A stretch of 48,680 nucleotides of DNA from Pseudomonas proteolytica (GCF_007858275.1 NZ_VFEV01000046.1:1-48680); one strand, 5' to 3'. Counted from the first letter of the stretch, positions 1-8,937 are shown. The notes: generated by a model from the sequence alone, not told the origin. A program made the numbers and translations.

Positions 1-101
1 ATCCCTTGGGCAGACTTGGACGCGGCAAGAGCCGCATCCAAGCTTCAAATGTGTAAACGATGTCCCCGGTTTCAGATGTAAAGGATGTCTACGGTTCTAC
101 A
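1..101. mobile_element. possible insertion-sequence terminus (remnant)
   Basis: Two imperfect direct repeats stand close together: TGTAAACGATGTCCCCGGTT near 51-70 and TGTAAAGGATGTCTACGGTT near 77-96. Repeated TGTxAAC-GATGTCCCCGG blocks of this kind are familiar at the ends of some bacterial insertion sequences, which is the only reason for the call. A short open frame before them stops at about 54 and could be the tail of a transposase lying to the left. No transposase can be recognised inside the window, so this is a weak assignment. Confidence 0.3.
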
Positions 102-205
102 CCCCCGTTGGGCTGCGCAGCAGCCCCAAAATATGCCACCCCGGTGTGTCAGATAAAACTCTGTGAGGCTTATTGGGTTGGGGCTGCTGCGCAGCCCAAC
201 GGGGG
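102..205. repeat. REPIN-like inverted repeat
   Basis: A perfect 26-base inverted repeat: left arm 102-127, right arm 180-205, core GGGCTGCGCAGCAGCCC, with 52 bases between. It is followed by GAGCCCCCTCGCCACAG, another typical Pseudomonas REP fragment. It sits just past the 3' end of the exporter gene on the minus strand and could also act as a transcript end. Confidence 0.75.
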
Positions 206-264
206 ACGAGCCCCCTCGCCACAGGCGGGGTTCGCGCTTAATTGAGCGTCCTGGGTCGAAGCGT

Positions 265-1764
265 TTATCGCGCCTTGTCCTCACGCCCACGCAACAGGTG
301 GTTGGGCATGGCAATCGCCGCCGCCAGCCCCAGCAGCGACACCGCCGCACTGATCATCAATAAATGCCGGAACGTACTCAGCAACTCCCCACGCAAGGCA
401 TCCTGCGCCGGGCCGGGCGCGGCATTGAGGCCATCGAGCAGGACGTTGCCGGAACTGCCTTCAGCCATCATCGAGCCACCGGCCAGATGGGCAATACTCG
501 AATCCTGCAACAACGCCAGCAGCAAGGCCGACATGCACGCCACGCCAACCGCGCCACCCAGGGAGCGGAACAGGTTGGTGGTGCTGGTGGCGACGCCAAT
601 GTCGTGTTGGGCCACCGAGTTTTGCGTGCCCACCAGGGACGTCGGGAACTGCATGCCTGAGGCAATGCCACTGAGCACCATGAACAGGCTGCTCAAGACC
701 AGGGACTGGGGTGCGCTGAAGGCCATGCCGAGGATCGCAATCGGCGTGAGCACTGCCCCGGCCAGGATCATGGGTTTGTAGCGCCCCGTCACCGAGGTCA
801 TGCGCCCGGCGAAGAACGCGCCCATGGGCAAGCCCATCGCCAGCGGCAGCAGGTGCAGCGCAGCGCTGTCGGCGCCGGCGCCCGTGACGCTCTGGTAGCG
901 CAGGGGCATCAGTACGATCAGCGAGATGGCCTGGAAACTGGTGAAGAAAATCGTGCACCAGCACAGCACCGCGCTGCGATTGGCGAACAGGTGCATGGGC
1001 AACAACGGCTCCCGCGCCCGGCGCTCGTGCCAGACAAACAGCGTCAACGCCACCAGGGCACATGCCAGCAGGCCCAGCACTTGATCATCGCGCCAATGAT
1101 GGCCCTGGCCGATTTCAGTGATGCCCAGCAACAGCGCCGTCAGGCCAACGATCATCAGCAGCGTGCCGAGGTAATCGATGATCGGCTTGCGCTGTGGCAC
1201 CGGCAGCCCCACGAGGGTGCGATGGGCCACCCACCAGGCGCCCGCGCCCAATGGCAGGTTGATCAAAAACACCCAGCGCCACGACAGGTACTCGGTCATA
1301 TAGCCGCCCAGCACCGGCCCGGCCACGCTGGCGACGGCGTACATGCTGCTGAAGTAACCCTGGTAACGCCCGCGCTCGCGGGGTGGGATGATGTCGCCGA
1401 TGATCGCCTGGCTCACGGAAATCATCCCGCCCGCGCCAATGCCCTGGAGGATACGCGCCAGCACCAGTTGTTCCATGCTTTGCGCCATGCCACAAAACAG
1501 CGAGGCGACGGTGAACAGGCCCATGCCGATCAGCATCATGGGCCGGCGCCCGTACAGGTCGCCGAGCTTGCCGTAGATCGGCACCGCCACCGTCATCGCC
1601 ACCATGTAGCCGGAGATGACCCAGGCCAGCAGGTTGACGTCGTTGAACTGGGCGGAAATGGCCGGCATCGACACCGCCACGATGGTCTGGTCCAGGGCGC
1701 CGAGGAAAATCGCCAACATCAGCGCGGCGAGGACACTGCGTACAGAAGGTGTGGGTTGAGTCAC
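265..1764 (-). CDS. DHA2-family MFS drug exporter (EmrB/QacA type)
   Basis: Predicted 14-helix inner-membrane proton antiporter that expels drugs or other small toxic compounds. The first helix carries the DHA2 signature LGALDQTIVAVSMP, and loop 2-3 carries motif A (GKLGDLYGRRP). Motif C-like GPVLGGYM follows near residue 150. The start is taken as the GTG at 1764 (MTQPTPSVRS...), giving 499 aa. A TTG at 1809 would add 15 residues but has no better ribosome site. The gene stands alone, with no EmrA-type adaptor or TetR regulator beside it. It points away from pobA's 3' end with a 71-base gap. Substrate cannot be read from sequence. Confidence 0.88.
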   Translation of the reverse strand: MTQPTPSVRSVLAALMLAIFLGALDQTIVAVSMPAISAQFNDVNLLAWVISGYMVAMTVAVPIYGKLGDLYGRRPMMLIGMGLFTVASLFCGMAQSMEQLVLARILQGIGAGGMISVSQAIIGDIIPPRERGRYQGYFSSMYAVASVAGPVLGGYMTEYLSWRWVFLINLPLGAGAWWVAHRTLVGLPVPQRKPIIDYLGTLLMIVGLTALLLGITEIGQGHHWRDDQVLGLLACALVALTLFVWHERRAREPLLPMHLFANRSAVLCWCTIFFTSFQAISLIVLMPLRYQSVTGAGADSAALHLLPLAMGLPMGAFFAGRMTSVTGRYKPMILAGAVLTPIAILGMAFSAPQSLVLSSLFMVLSGIASGMQFPTSLVGTQNSVAQHDIGVATSTTNLFRSLGGAVGVACMSALLLALLQDSSIAHLAGGSMMAEGSSGNVLLDGLNAAPGPAQDALRGELLSTFRHLLMISAAVSLLGLAAAIAMPNHLLRGREDKAR

Positions 1765-1835
1765 GGCAGAACCTGCAGGCAAGGCCACGGAAAAAGAGGC
1801 CCGCGGCAATGCCCGTCATGTTACTCGATAGCCAG

Positions 1836-3029
1836 CTATTGGATAGCTTCGTAGGGAAGTCCTACGTAATTTTCTGCAATGGTTTTACGCCCGGCCTCAG
1901 ACTCGACAAAGTACTCCAGCTCACTCTGGGCGATGCGTTGGCTGAAGCCATCCGCCTCGGGAAACTGGTGCAGCATCGAGGTCATCCACCACGAAAACCG
2001 CTCGGCCTTCCAGATACGGCGCAGGCAGATCTGTGAGTATTTTTCCAGCAGCTCCACGCGCCCTTCCCGGTACACCTTGCACAGGATCGTAAACAGGGTG
2101 CTGACATCACCGGCCGCCAGGTTCAGGCCCTTGGCCCCGGTGGGCGGCACGATGTGGGCGGCGTCTCCCAGCAGGAACAGGCGCCCGTACTGCATGGGCT
2201 CCACCACGAAACTGCGCAGCGGGGCGATGCTCTTTTCGATCGACGGCCCGGTGACCAATTGCGCCGCCAGATCCGTGGGTAAGCGCGCCTTGAGTTCATC
2301 CCAGAAGCGCTGGTCGGACCACGCGTCAATCGACTCCGCGGCCGGCACTTGCAGGTAATAGCGGCTGCGGCTGGACGAACGCATGCTGCACAGGGCAAAG
2401 CCGCGCGGGTGCTTGGCGTATACCAATTCGTCGTGGACCGGCGGGGTGTCGGCAAGAATGCCCAGCCAGCCGAAGGGGTAAACCCGCTCGAAGGTCTTGA
2501 GCACGTCACTGGGGATCGACTGACGCGCCACGCCGTGGAAGCCATCGCAACCGGCGATGTAGTCACAGTCCACGCGTACCTGCTGGCCTTGATGCTCGAA
2601 GGTCAGCCAGGGCCGCTCGCCCTTGAGGTCGTGGGGTTGTACGTTGCGTGCTTCATAGAAAGTGATGGCGCCGGCCTGCTCGCGGGCGGCCATCAGGTCG
2701 CGGGTGACTTCGGTCTGGCCGTAGATCATCACGGTCTTGCCGCCGGTCAGGGATTTCAGGTCGATATGTTGCAAACGCCCATTCAGAGCCAGCTCGAAGC
2801 CTTCATGCACCAGGCCCTCGGCGTCCATCCGCTGGCCGACGCCCGCCTGGCGCAACAGCTCGACCATGCCCTGCTCCAGCACCCCGGCGCGAATCCGCCC
2901 CAGTACATAGTCCGGGGTCTGCCGCTCAAGAATCAGGGTTTCAATCCCGGCGTTGTGCAGCAACTGGCCGAGCAGCAGCCCCGAAGGACCGGCGCCGATG
3001 ATGGCGATTTGGGTTTTTAGCGTTTTCAT
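1836..3029 (-). CDS. pobA: 4-hydroxybenzoate 3-monooxygenase
   Basis: FAD- and NADPH-dependent cytoplasmic hydroxylase that turns 4-hydroxybenzoate into protocatechuate, the entry to the beta-ketoadipate pathway. The 397-aa length matches the family (~394). Visible are the FAD Rossmann motif GAGPSG near residue 12, RIRAGVLEQGMV near 46, the CDGFHG motif near 163, and GDAAHIVPPTGAKGLNLA near 289. The C-terminal part closely follows the well-known Pseudomonas enzyme (RRIWKAERFSWWMTS). The start is the ATG at 3029, because the longer open frame upstream has no homologous content. Divergent to pobR with a 179-base shared control region. The protocatechuate genes are not in the window. Confidence 0.97.
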   Translation of the reverse strand: MKTLKTQIAIIGAGPSGLLLGQLLHNAGIETLILERQTPDYVLGRIRAGVLEQGMVELLRQAGVGQRMDAEGLVHEGFELALNGRLQHIDLKSLTGGKTVMIYGQTEVTRDLMAAREQAGAITFYEARNVQPHDLKGERPWLTFEHQGQQVRVDCDYIAGCDGFHGVARQSIPSDVLKTFERVYPFGWLGILADTPPVHDELVYAKHPRGFALCSMRSSSRSRYYLQVPAAESIDAWSDQRFWDELKARLPTDLAAQLVTGPSIEKSIAPLRSFVVEPMQYGRLFLLGDAAHIVPPTGAKGLNLAAGDVSTLFTILCKVYREGRVELLEKYSQICLRRIWKAERFSWWMTSMLHQFPEADGFSQRIAQSELEYFVESEAGRKTIAENYVGLPYEAIQ

Positions 3030-3208
3030 TATTTTTATGACCCGCCTGCTTCCCCCGAACGTAACCGGTGAAAGCGTTGTCAGTGGTTTTGGTACTGGCA
3101 TTTTTCCCTTGAGTGACCGCCACAAGAAGGTGAAAACTGAGCCAAAGCCTGCGCTTTTCGCCAATCGGGGCGATTACCGAACCACTGTCCTGAGTATCGG
3201 ATAAAAAC

Positions 3209-4123
3209 ATGACCAAAAATGCCAGCCCCGCGATTCCAGTGTTCAAACTCTACGGGGAAAGCCAACAGTGGCCGACGCCAGACTTGCTGCACTGTGAAAC
3301 CATCTCCCGGCGCAGCCGTGAGTACCAGTGGGAGATCCAGCCCCACCGGCATGCGGACCTGTGCCAATTGCTCTACGTGTACAAGGGCCAGGCGCAACTG
3401 GAGATCGAGGGCCAGCGCACGACGCTGACGCAGTCGACCCTGCAGGTGCTACCGCCGCTGTGTGTGCATGGGTTCCGGTTTTCCGAGGATGTCGAAGGAT
3501 TTGTGGTGACACTGGCCGCGCCACTGGTGGCGCACCTGCAAGGCCAATTGGGTTCGGCGGTGGACGGTTTGAGCGCCCTGGGCAGCTACCCGGCGGGCCA
3601 GGACAGTGACTATCTCAATAGCCTTTTTACGCGGTTGCAGAACGAATACAGCGACGACTTCCCGGCCCGGGACATGATGATGCACGCCCTGGTCAGCGTG
3701 CTATTGGTGTGGATCAGCCGCCAGGCCATCCAGCGCCGCCATCCACGGGCCCCACGGGGCCGTGAATACTTCCGGCGTTTCACCCAGTTGGTGGAGCAGC
3801 ACTACCGCGAACACCCGAAAATCGAAGACCTGGCGCACAAGCTGGGGATCTCTGTGTCGCACCTCAACGGCACCTGCCGCGAATTGGGCGGGCAGCCGGC
3901 CTTGCAGATCATGCATGACCGTCAGTTGTTGGAGGCCAAGCGCCTGCTGACCTACACCAGCATGACCATCAACGAAATGTCTGAGGTTTTGGGGTTTTCA
4001 GATCCGACCAACTTTTCACGCCTGTTCCGACGACGCGTGGGGTTTTCACCCAAGGCATTTCGCGAACAGCTGAACGCGGCGCCTAACGATGGGGTGTCAG
4101 CGCAGAGCGCTCAACGTCGCTGA
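3209..4123 (+). CDS. pobR: AraC-family activator of pobA
   Basis: 304-aa regulator with an N-terminal cupin-like sensing half (HRHADLCQLLYVYKGQAQ near residue 46) and a C-terminal AraC double helix-turn-helix (from about IEDLAHKLGISVSHL to FSDPTNFSRLFRRRVGFSP, residues ~205-290). In Pseudomonas an AraC-type PobR activates the divergent pobA in response to 4-hydroxybenzoate, and the head-to-head layout here supports that role. This PobR is unrelated to the IclR-type PobR of Acinetobacter. The 3' end overlaps the convergent small gene at 4097-4270 by 27 bases. Confidence 0.92.
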   Translation: MTKNASPAIPVFKLYGESQQWPTPDLLHCETISRRSREYQWEIQPHRHADLCQLLYVYKGQAQLEIEGQRTTLTQSTLQVLPPLCVHGFRFSEDVEGFVVTLAAPLVAHLQGQLGSAVDGLSALGSYPAGQDSDYLNSLFTRLQNEYSDDFPARDMMMHALVSVLLVWISRQAIQRRHPRAPRGREYFRRFTQLVEQHYREHPKIEDLAHKLGISVSHLNGTCRELGGQPALQIMHDRQLLEAKRLLTYTSMTINEMSEVLGFSDPTNFSRLFRRRVGFSPKAFREQLNAAPNDGVSAQSAQRR

Positions 4124-4270
4124 GTAGGTGCATTGCCCATGGTTGCAGCTCGCGGCCATGCCCGGTTGCTGGCGGGCCTGTTCGGCGCGGTAGGCGGCGG
4201 TGCCGTACAGGGCTGTGGCGAAGGCGCACAGGGCAAAGATCATCAGGTACTTTCTGGTTTTGATCGTCAT
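4097..4270 (-). CDS. small predicted membrane or exported protein, 57 aa
   Basis: Starts MTIKTRKYLMIFALCAFATA: a basic N-terminus followed by one hydrophobic stretch (residues ~8-27), so a membrane anchor or signal peptide. The remainder is hydrophilic with two Cys (SCNHGQC). A strong ribosome site GGAGGT lies 7 bases before the ATG at 4270, which is the main reason for calling it real. It overlaps the end of pobR by 27 bases in the convergent direction. Function unknown. Confidence 0.6.
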   Translation of the reverse strand: MTIKTRKYLMIFALCAFATALYGTAAYRAEQARQQPGMAASCNHGQCTYSATLSALR

Positions 4271-4369
4271 GGCGGTGACCTCCGGACAGATCAAGAAGGT
4301 GCTGTCTTAAGCATAGGTCAGCCAGGGCGAGTTGCCAGTATTGACGGGTATTCAGGCGCCTTATCGGCC

Positions 4370-5275
4370 CTACAGCCCCGCATCCCATTGCGGCTCGGGC
4401 GGGAAGCGCAATACCAGGAAATCCAGAAGGCTGCGCAAGGCCTGCGGCATGTGCTTACGCGAGGCGTAGACCGCGTACATGTTCATCCGCCGGGGCTCGG
4501 CATGGGGCAGCAGGCGGATCAGTTGCCCGCTGCGGATGTAATCGCCGGCCTGATAGGTCGGCAACATCGCCACCCCCGCGCCGGCCAGGGTCAGCCGTAG
4601 CAAGGTGCTGGCCTCATTGGCGCTGATATTGCCGTGCACCGGCACCGATACCGGTTCGCCATCCTCCTCGAAATGCCACAGGCTTTTGCCGAAGTAAGAA
4701 TGGGTCAGGCAGTTATGCCCCGCCAGCTCCTCTACCCGCTGGGGTTGCGGGTGTTCCTGCAGATACGCCGGCGAAGCGCAGATCACCGAGCGGCATACCG
4801 TCAGTTGACGGGCGATCAGGTTAGGGTCCAGGTCATTGCTGGTGCGGATCGCCAGGTCAATGCGCTCATCCACCAGGTTCACCGTGCGATCGAGCATCTG
4901 CAGGTCAATGCTGACCAACGGGTAACGCTTGACGTAATCGGCCATCGCCTCGGCCAACTGCGCCTGGCCAAACGAGGTGCTGACACTCAGGCGCACCAGG
5001 CCACGGGGGGCGTCGTCCGGTTCGCTGACGGCGGCCTGCATGTCGCAGGACAATTCCAGCATCTGCCGGCATCGTGGCAGGGTTTCGCTGCCGGCGGCGG
5101 TCAGGCTGAGCTTGCGAGTGGTGCGGTGCATCAAGCGGGCGCCGACCCAGTCCTCCAACTCCGCCAGATAACGCGACACCACAGGGCGCGACAGGTCCAG
5201 ATGATCGGCGGCGGCAGATTGGCTGCCCAGGTCGACCACGGTGACAAACACGCGCATTGCTTGAAGACGATCCAT
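4370..5275 (-). CDS. LysR-family transcriptional regulator
   Basis: 301-aa LysR regulator with N-terminal winged helix-turn-helix (MDRLQAMRVFVTVVDLGSQS, then DHLDLSRPVVSRYLAELEDW, residues ~18-40) and a substrate-binding half from ~90. The sequence IRTSNDLDPNLIARQL is typical of the CrgA/AaeR-like branch. It is divergent from the MBL-fold/NAD(P) oxidoreductase pair that starts at 5389, with a 113-base gap containing a LysR-box-like inverted repeat, so control of that pair is the simplest inference. The inducer cannot be deduced. Confidence 0.92.
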   Translation of the reverse strand: MDRLQAMRVFVTVVDLGSQSAAADHLDLSRPVVSRYLAELEDWVGARLMHRTTRKLSLTAAGSETLPRCRQMLELSCDMQAAVSEPDDAPRGLVRLSVSTSFGQAQLAEAMADYVKRYPLVSIDLQMLDRTVNLVDERIDLAIRTSNDLDPNLIARQLTVCRSVICASPAYLQEHPQPQRVEELAGHNCLTHSYFGKSLWHFEEDGEPVSVPVHGNISANEASTLLRLTLAGAGVAMLPTYQAGDYIRSGQLIRLLPHAEPRRMNMYAVYASRKHMPQALRSLLDFLVLRFPPEPQWDAGL

Positions 5276-5321
5276 GATTTGCCCGATTTCAGAAACAAAC
5301 TATGTTCCAGCATCGCATTTT

Positions 5322-5339
5322 TTGCTGCGTTCAGTGCAA
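5322..5339. promoter_or_regulatory. candidate LysR box (TTGC-N10-GCAA)
   Basis: TTGC, ten bases, GCAA: a dyad of the general LysR T-N11-A form. It lies between the LysR gene (start 5275, minus) and the MBL-fold gene (start 5389, plus). Position and form suggest the regulator's binding site; no footprint evidence exists here. Confidence 0.45.
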
Positions 5340-5388
5340 CTAAGCTCTGTCCATCGCCTGCCAAGGCACCCCTGACCTGGACCTGAAC

Positions 5389-6255
5389 ATGCTCACCACC
5401 CTCAAGCGCTTTGTATTGGCCACTACCGTTCTCGGCTTTGCCGCCCACGCCGTCGCCGCCGACCTCACCCTCGATGTCTACAACCCGGGCGAATCGGCGA
5501 TCTTCCCTGTCAGTTCGGTGCTGGTCAGCGGCGAGAAAGACGCGATCCTGGTGGACGCGCAGTTTGGCAAAGGCCAGGCCGAACAACTGGTGCAGAAAAT
5601 CCGCGCCAGCGGCAAACAACTGACCACCATCTATATCAGCCATGGCGACCCAGACTACTACTTCGGCCTCGACACTCTGGCCAGCGCCTTCCCCCAGGCC
5701 AAGATCCTCGCCCCGCAGCCAGTGGTCGACCATATCAAGGCCACCGTTGCCGGAAAGATCGAATACTGGGGTCCGAAAATGGGCGACGACAAGCCGGCCA
5801 AAACCATTATTCCCCAAGTCCTCGAAGGCCATAGCCTGACGCTTGAAGGGCAAGCACTGGAAGTGATCGGCCTGGACGGCCCGCAGCCGGATCGCAGCTT
5901 TGTCTGGATCCCATCGATCAAGGCCGTGGTCGGCGGCGTGGTGGTCTCGCAAAACATCCACCTGTGGATGGCCGACACCCAGGGCGCGAAATCCCACGCC
6001 GATTGGCTGGGCACCCTGCAACGTATCGAAAAACTCAAACCGGTCACCGTGGTACCCGGTCACTACCTGGGCACACCTTCGGCCAAATCTGTCGCCTTCA
6101 CTGCCGACTACATCAAGGCGTTCGACGTAGAGACCGCCAAGGCCAAGGATTCCACCGCACTGATTGCGGCGATGAAAAAACGCTACCCGCACCTGGCCGA
6201 TGAAAGCTCTCTGGAACTGAGCGCCAAAGTCGCCAAGGGCGAAATGAAGTGGTGA
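5389..6255 (+). CDS. exported metallo-beta-lactamase-fold protein with altered metal motif
   Basis: 288 aa. Residues 1-23 form a signal peptide ending AVAA before DLTLDVY, so a periplasmic location is predicted. The fold is recognised from VLVSGEKDAILVDAQF, ISHGDPDYYFGLD and VVPGHYLG. The usual HxHxDH metal signature reads HGDPDY here: the first His and the Asp remain, but the second and third His are Asp and Tyr. The later His (PGH) is kept. Metal content and activity are therefore uncertain. The NAD(P)-binding gene starts 34 bases downstream, so the two probably share a transcript, and a divergent LysR gene is likely their regulator. Confidence 0.82.
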   Translation: MLTTLKRFVLATTVLGFAAHAVAADLTLDVYNPGESAIFPVSSVLVSGEKDAILVDAQFGKGQAEQLVQKIRASGKQLTTIYISHGDPDYYFGLDTLASAFPQAKILAPQPVVDHIKATVAGKIEYWGPKMGDDKPAKTIIPQVLEGHSLTLEGQALEVIGLDGPQPDRSFVWIPSIKAVVGGVVVSQNIHLWMADTQGAKSHADWLGTLQRIEKLKPVTVVPGHYLGTPSAKSVAFTADYIKAFDVETAKAKDSTALIAAMKKRYPHLADESSLELSAKVAKGEMKW

Positions 6256-6289
6256 ATTGATCCAACCTTTACCCACCCTGGAGAACGTC

Positions 6290-6904
6290 ATGAGCAAGAT
6301 TGCAATCATTGGTGCCACCGGCCGTGCCGGTAGCCAACTGCTGGAAGAAGCCCTGCGTCGCGGCCACACGGTCACTGCCATTGCCCGTAACACTGGCGCT
6401 ATCGCAGCGCGTCCCGGCCTGACCGTCAAACAGGTCGACGCCCTGGACGCGGCAGCTCTGCAACAGGCCATCAGCGGCAGCGACGTGGTGATCAGCGCCG
6501 CGCACTTCGCCACCCTGCCCGCTGCCGCAGTGATCGGCCCGGTCAAACAGGCCGGCGTAAAGCGTTTGCTGGTAGTGGGCGGTGCGGGTTCGCTGCTGTT
6601 GCCGGGCGGCGGGCGGGTCATCGACAGCGAAGGGTTCCCTGCCGAATACAAGGCCGAGGCCAGTGCGGGTGCGGCGTTCCTCGACACCTTGCGCCAGGAA
6701 AAGACGTTGGACTGGACCTTTCTTTCGCCCTCGGCAGAGTTTGTCGAGACTGAGCGCACCGGCACGTTCCGCCTGGGCCAGGACGACCTGCTGGTGAGCA
6801 GCGAAGGCCGCAGTTGGATCAGCTTTGCCGACTTCGCGATTGCGTTGATCGATGAAGTGGAAACACCGAAACATTCGCGCCAGCGTTTCACCGTAGGCTA
6901 CTAA
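6290..6904 (+). CDS. NAD(P)-binding oxidoreductase of the NmrA/YwnB type
   Basis: 204-aa atypical short-chain dehydrogenase-like protein. The nucleotide motif IIGATGRAGSQLLEEALRRG lies at residues ~5-24, followed by ITAIARN-type beta2 and a VISAAHF strand. No YxxxK active site is evident, as is usual for this NmrA-like group (flavin reductase, quinone reductase or redox sensor). The start is the ATG at 6290, preceded by GGAG six bases upstream; an upstream TTG at 6257 would begin two bases after the previous stop. Likely co-transcribed with the MBL-fold gene. Confidence 0.85.
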   Translation: MSKIAIIGATGRAGSQLLEEALRRGHTVTAIARNTGAIAARPGLTVKQVDALDAAALQQAISGSDVVISAAHFATLPAAAVIGPVKQAGVKRLLVVGGAGSLLLPGGGRVIDSEGFPAEYKAEASAGAAFLDTLRQEKTLDWTFLSPSAEFVETERTGTFRLGQDDLLVSSEGRSWISFADFAIALIDEVETPKHSRQRFTVGY

Positions 6905-6913
6905 ACACACGCT

Positions 6914-7629
6914 CTGTGGCGAGCGGGCTTGCCCCGCGCGGCATGAGTATCTACACAACTCGCTCTTCTGGGGATGTGTACATACCCGTTGCTGCGGTTA
7001 TGGCGGCTATGGGTTCCGCCCTGACGGCGGGTCACTTTCGAAAAGCCGGAGTGCCGGCCCAGTCCAAAGTAACCAAAGCGCTCTTGCCCCACCACTCGGT
7101 GCCTCGCCAAGGCTCGGCATGCCCGCAGTCAGGCATTGCTCCGTGGGCCCGCCGCGATCGGCCATCCATGGCCGTGTCGCGGCTACCCCGGCATCCCTGC
7201 CGGGGTGCCCACTGCGCAATACCTGCCTGCGGCCATCGTGGTTTGACGGGGCGCCCAAGATCAAAAGCCAGATCAAAAGCTGGGCAACAGCAAAGCCAGA
7301 GCGCGAAGCTGCATTCCCCTGTGGGAGCTGGCTTGCCTGCGATAGCGGTGTATCAGCCGATAAATATATTGACTGATCGACCGCTATCGCAGGCAAGCCA
7401 GCTCCCACAGGTATACGCGTAAGCCTCACCGATCAGGTCGGCTGTCAGGGCGGAACCCATAGCCGCCGTGACCGCAGCAACGGATATGTACACAACCCAA
7501 AGAACCATCAAAGAGTTGTGTAGATACTCATGCCCGCGCGGGGCTGCGCAGCAGCCCCACAACCAGTCTCTGCGCAATACCTGATTGGGGGCGCTACGCG
7601 CCCCAACGCGGGGCAAGCCCGCTCGCCAC
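6914..7629. repeat. nested inverted-repeat block filling the intergenic gap
   Basis: The 845 bases between the oxidoreductase and the next transporter hold no convincing gene. The outer arms pair over long distances: CTGTGGCGAGCGGGCTTGCC near 6913-6932 with its reverse complement near 7610-7629; GCATGAGTATCTACACAACT at 6941-6960 with 7514-7533; and a ~50-base near-match from about 6975-7024 with 7442-7492 (three or so mismatches). A complete REPIN (7318-7411) sits in the middle. The block looks like several REP-type units stacked symmetrically. Confidence 0.8.
7318..7411. repeat. REPIN, 32-base perfect arms
   Basis: Left arm 7318-7349 and right arm 7380-7411 are exact reverse complements (GTGGGAGCTGGCTTGCCTGC..., the classic Pseudomonas fluorescens REP). 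The 30-base AT-rich loop itself contains partial dyads. Confidence 0.88.
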
Positions 7630-7749
7630 AGGTCAGGTGTGCAATCGACAAAGCGGCGCCTGTTTATTCAATAGCCCCTGCGACTTTCTCATTTGCCCCT
7701 CGCCCTGGGTGGCCGCCTAATAGCGACCTTGTCCGCTCAAGGCCCGCCC

Positions 7750-8937
7750 ATGGAAAACGTCCACGCTAAACCCACCACCGCCCTCTGGTTGATGCTCAGC
7801 GTTGTGCTGGTGGCCCTGAACCTGCGCCCGTCCATGGCGGCGGTCGGGCCTTTGTTATCGTCGATCCGCGCCGATGTACCCCTGAGTTTCAGCACCGCCT
7901 CGTTGTTGACCATGCTGCCAGTGATGGCGATGGGCTTGGCGATGTTCTTTGGCATTGGCCTGGGCAAACGGTTGGGTGAGCATCGCAGTATCGTGCTGTC
8001 GCTGGTGGTGATTGGCCTGGCCACGCTGTCGCGGCTGTTTCTCGACTCTGCGGCCGAATTGATCCTCAGCGCCATTGCCGCCGGCGTGGGCATTGCCTTG
8101 ATCCAGGCGTTGATGCCCGCGCTGATCAAGTCGCACTTTCGTGACAATGTTTCGCTGTTCATGGGCCTGTACGTCACCGCAATCATGGGTGGCGCAGCAT
8201 TGGCGGCATCGTTCTCGCCGTTCATCCAGGTGCAAACCGGCAGTTGGCGTATCGGCCTGGCAATCTGGGCGGTGCTTGCGGTATTGGCGCTGCTGTTCTG
8301 GTACGCCCAGCGCGCGGCGTTGCCACCCCTGCCCCCAGCCGGCGCCGGCCCCCAGGAGTCATTTTTCGGTAATCGCCGTGCGTGGTTGCTGGCGATTTTC
8401 TTCGGCCTCGGTACCGCTTCCTACACCTGCGTACTGGCATGGCTGGCGCCGTACTACGTCGAGCAGGGCTGGAGCGAACAGAACGCCGGGCTGCTACTGG
8501 GCTTCCTGACGGCCATGGAAGTGGTGTCCGGGCTGATCACCCCGGCCATCGCCAACCGGCGGCAGGACAAGCGCGGCGTGGTTGCCGTGTTGCTGGTGCT
8601 GATCATCGCGGGCTTCTGTGGCCTGATCCTCTCGCCGCAGCACCTCACATTACTGTGGCCGTGCCTGCTGGGCCTGGGCATTGGCGGGCTGTTCCCCATG
8701 AGCCTGATCCTGTCCCTCGACCATCTGGACAACCCACGCCGCGCCGGCGGCCTGACGGCATTCGTGCAGGGCATCGGCTACCTGATTGCTGGCGTATCGC
8801 CGCTGATTGCCGGGATGATCCGCGACCAACTGGGCAGTTTCGAGTGGGCCTGGTGGTCGCTCACCGCCGTGGTGGTGGTGATGTTACTGATCGTCCTGCG
8901 CTTCGACCCACGCCACTATGCACGGCATATCCGCTAG
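7750..8937 (+). CDS. MFS transporter, CynX/NimT family
   Basis: 395-aa, 12-helix inner-membrane transporter. The LNLRPSMAAVGPLLSSIR stretch after helix 1 is characteristic of the cyanate/2-nitroimidazole transporter (CynX/NimT) branch. Other landmarks are FGIGLGKRLGEHRSIVLSL in loop 2-3 and GLFPMSLILSLDHLDNPRRAG in helix 10-11, where the GGLFPMSL/LxLD signature is typical. The start is the ATG at 7750 (MENVHAKP...). An earlier frame start at 7693 adds unconserved residues. No cyanase or carbonic anhydrase gene is adjacent, so cyanate is not indicated. Substrate unknown. Confidence 0.87.
   Translation: MENVHAKPTTALWLMLSVVLVALNLRPSMAAVGPLLSSIRADVPLSFSTASLLTMLPVMAMGLAMFFGIGLGKRLGEHRSIVLSLVVIGLATLSRLFLDSAAELILSAIAAGVGIALIQALMPALIKSHFRDNVSLFMGLYVTAIMGGAALAASFSPFIQVQTGSWRIGLAIWAVLAVLALLFWYAQRAALPPLPPAGAGPQESFFGNRRAWLLAIFFGLGTASYTCVLAWLAPYYVEQGWSEQNAGLLLGFLTAMEVVSGLITPAIANRRQDKRGVVAVLLVLIIAGFCGLILSPQHLTLLWPCLLGLGIGGLFPMSLILSLDHLDNPRRAGGLTAFVQGIGYLIAGVSPLIAGMIRDQLGSFEWAWWSLTAVVVVMLLIVLRFDPRHYARHIR

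Noticed and set aside
853..1854. Open frame of 333 aa on the plus strand, His/Gln rich
   Set aside because: Antisense to the DHA2 exporter gene; the low-complexity His/Gln content is an artefact of codon complement.
5131..6891. Open frame of 586 aa on the minus strand
   Set aside because: Covers the MBL-fold and NAD(P)-binding genes in antisense; no recognisable domain, while the plus-strand genes are clear.
6941..7533. Repeated arms suggested a CRISPR array
   Set aside because: The copies are inverted, not direct, and there are no regularly spaced repeats or cas genes.
6916..7616. Several frames of 70-168 aa in the repeat block
   Set aside because: They consist of translated REP sequence and are interrupted by palindromes; no ribosome sites.
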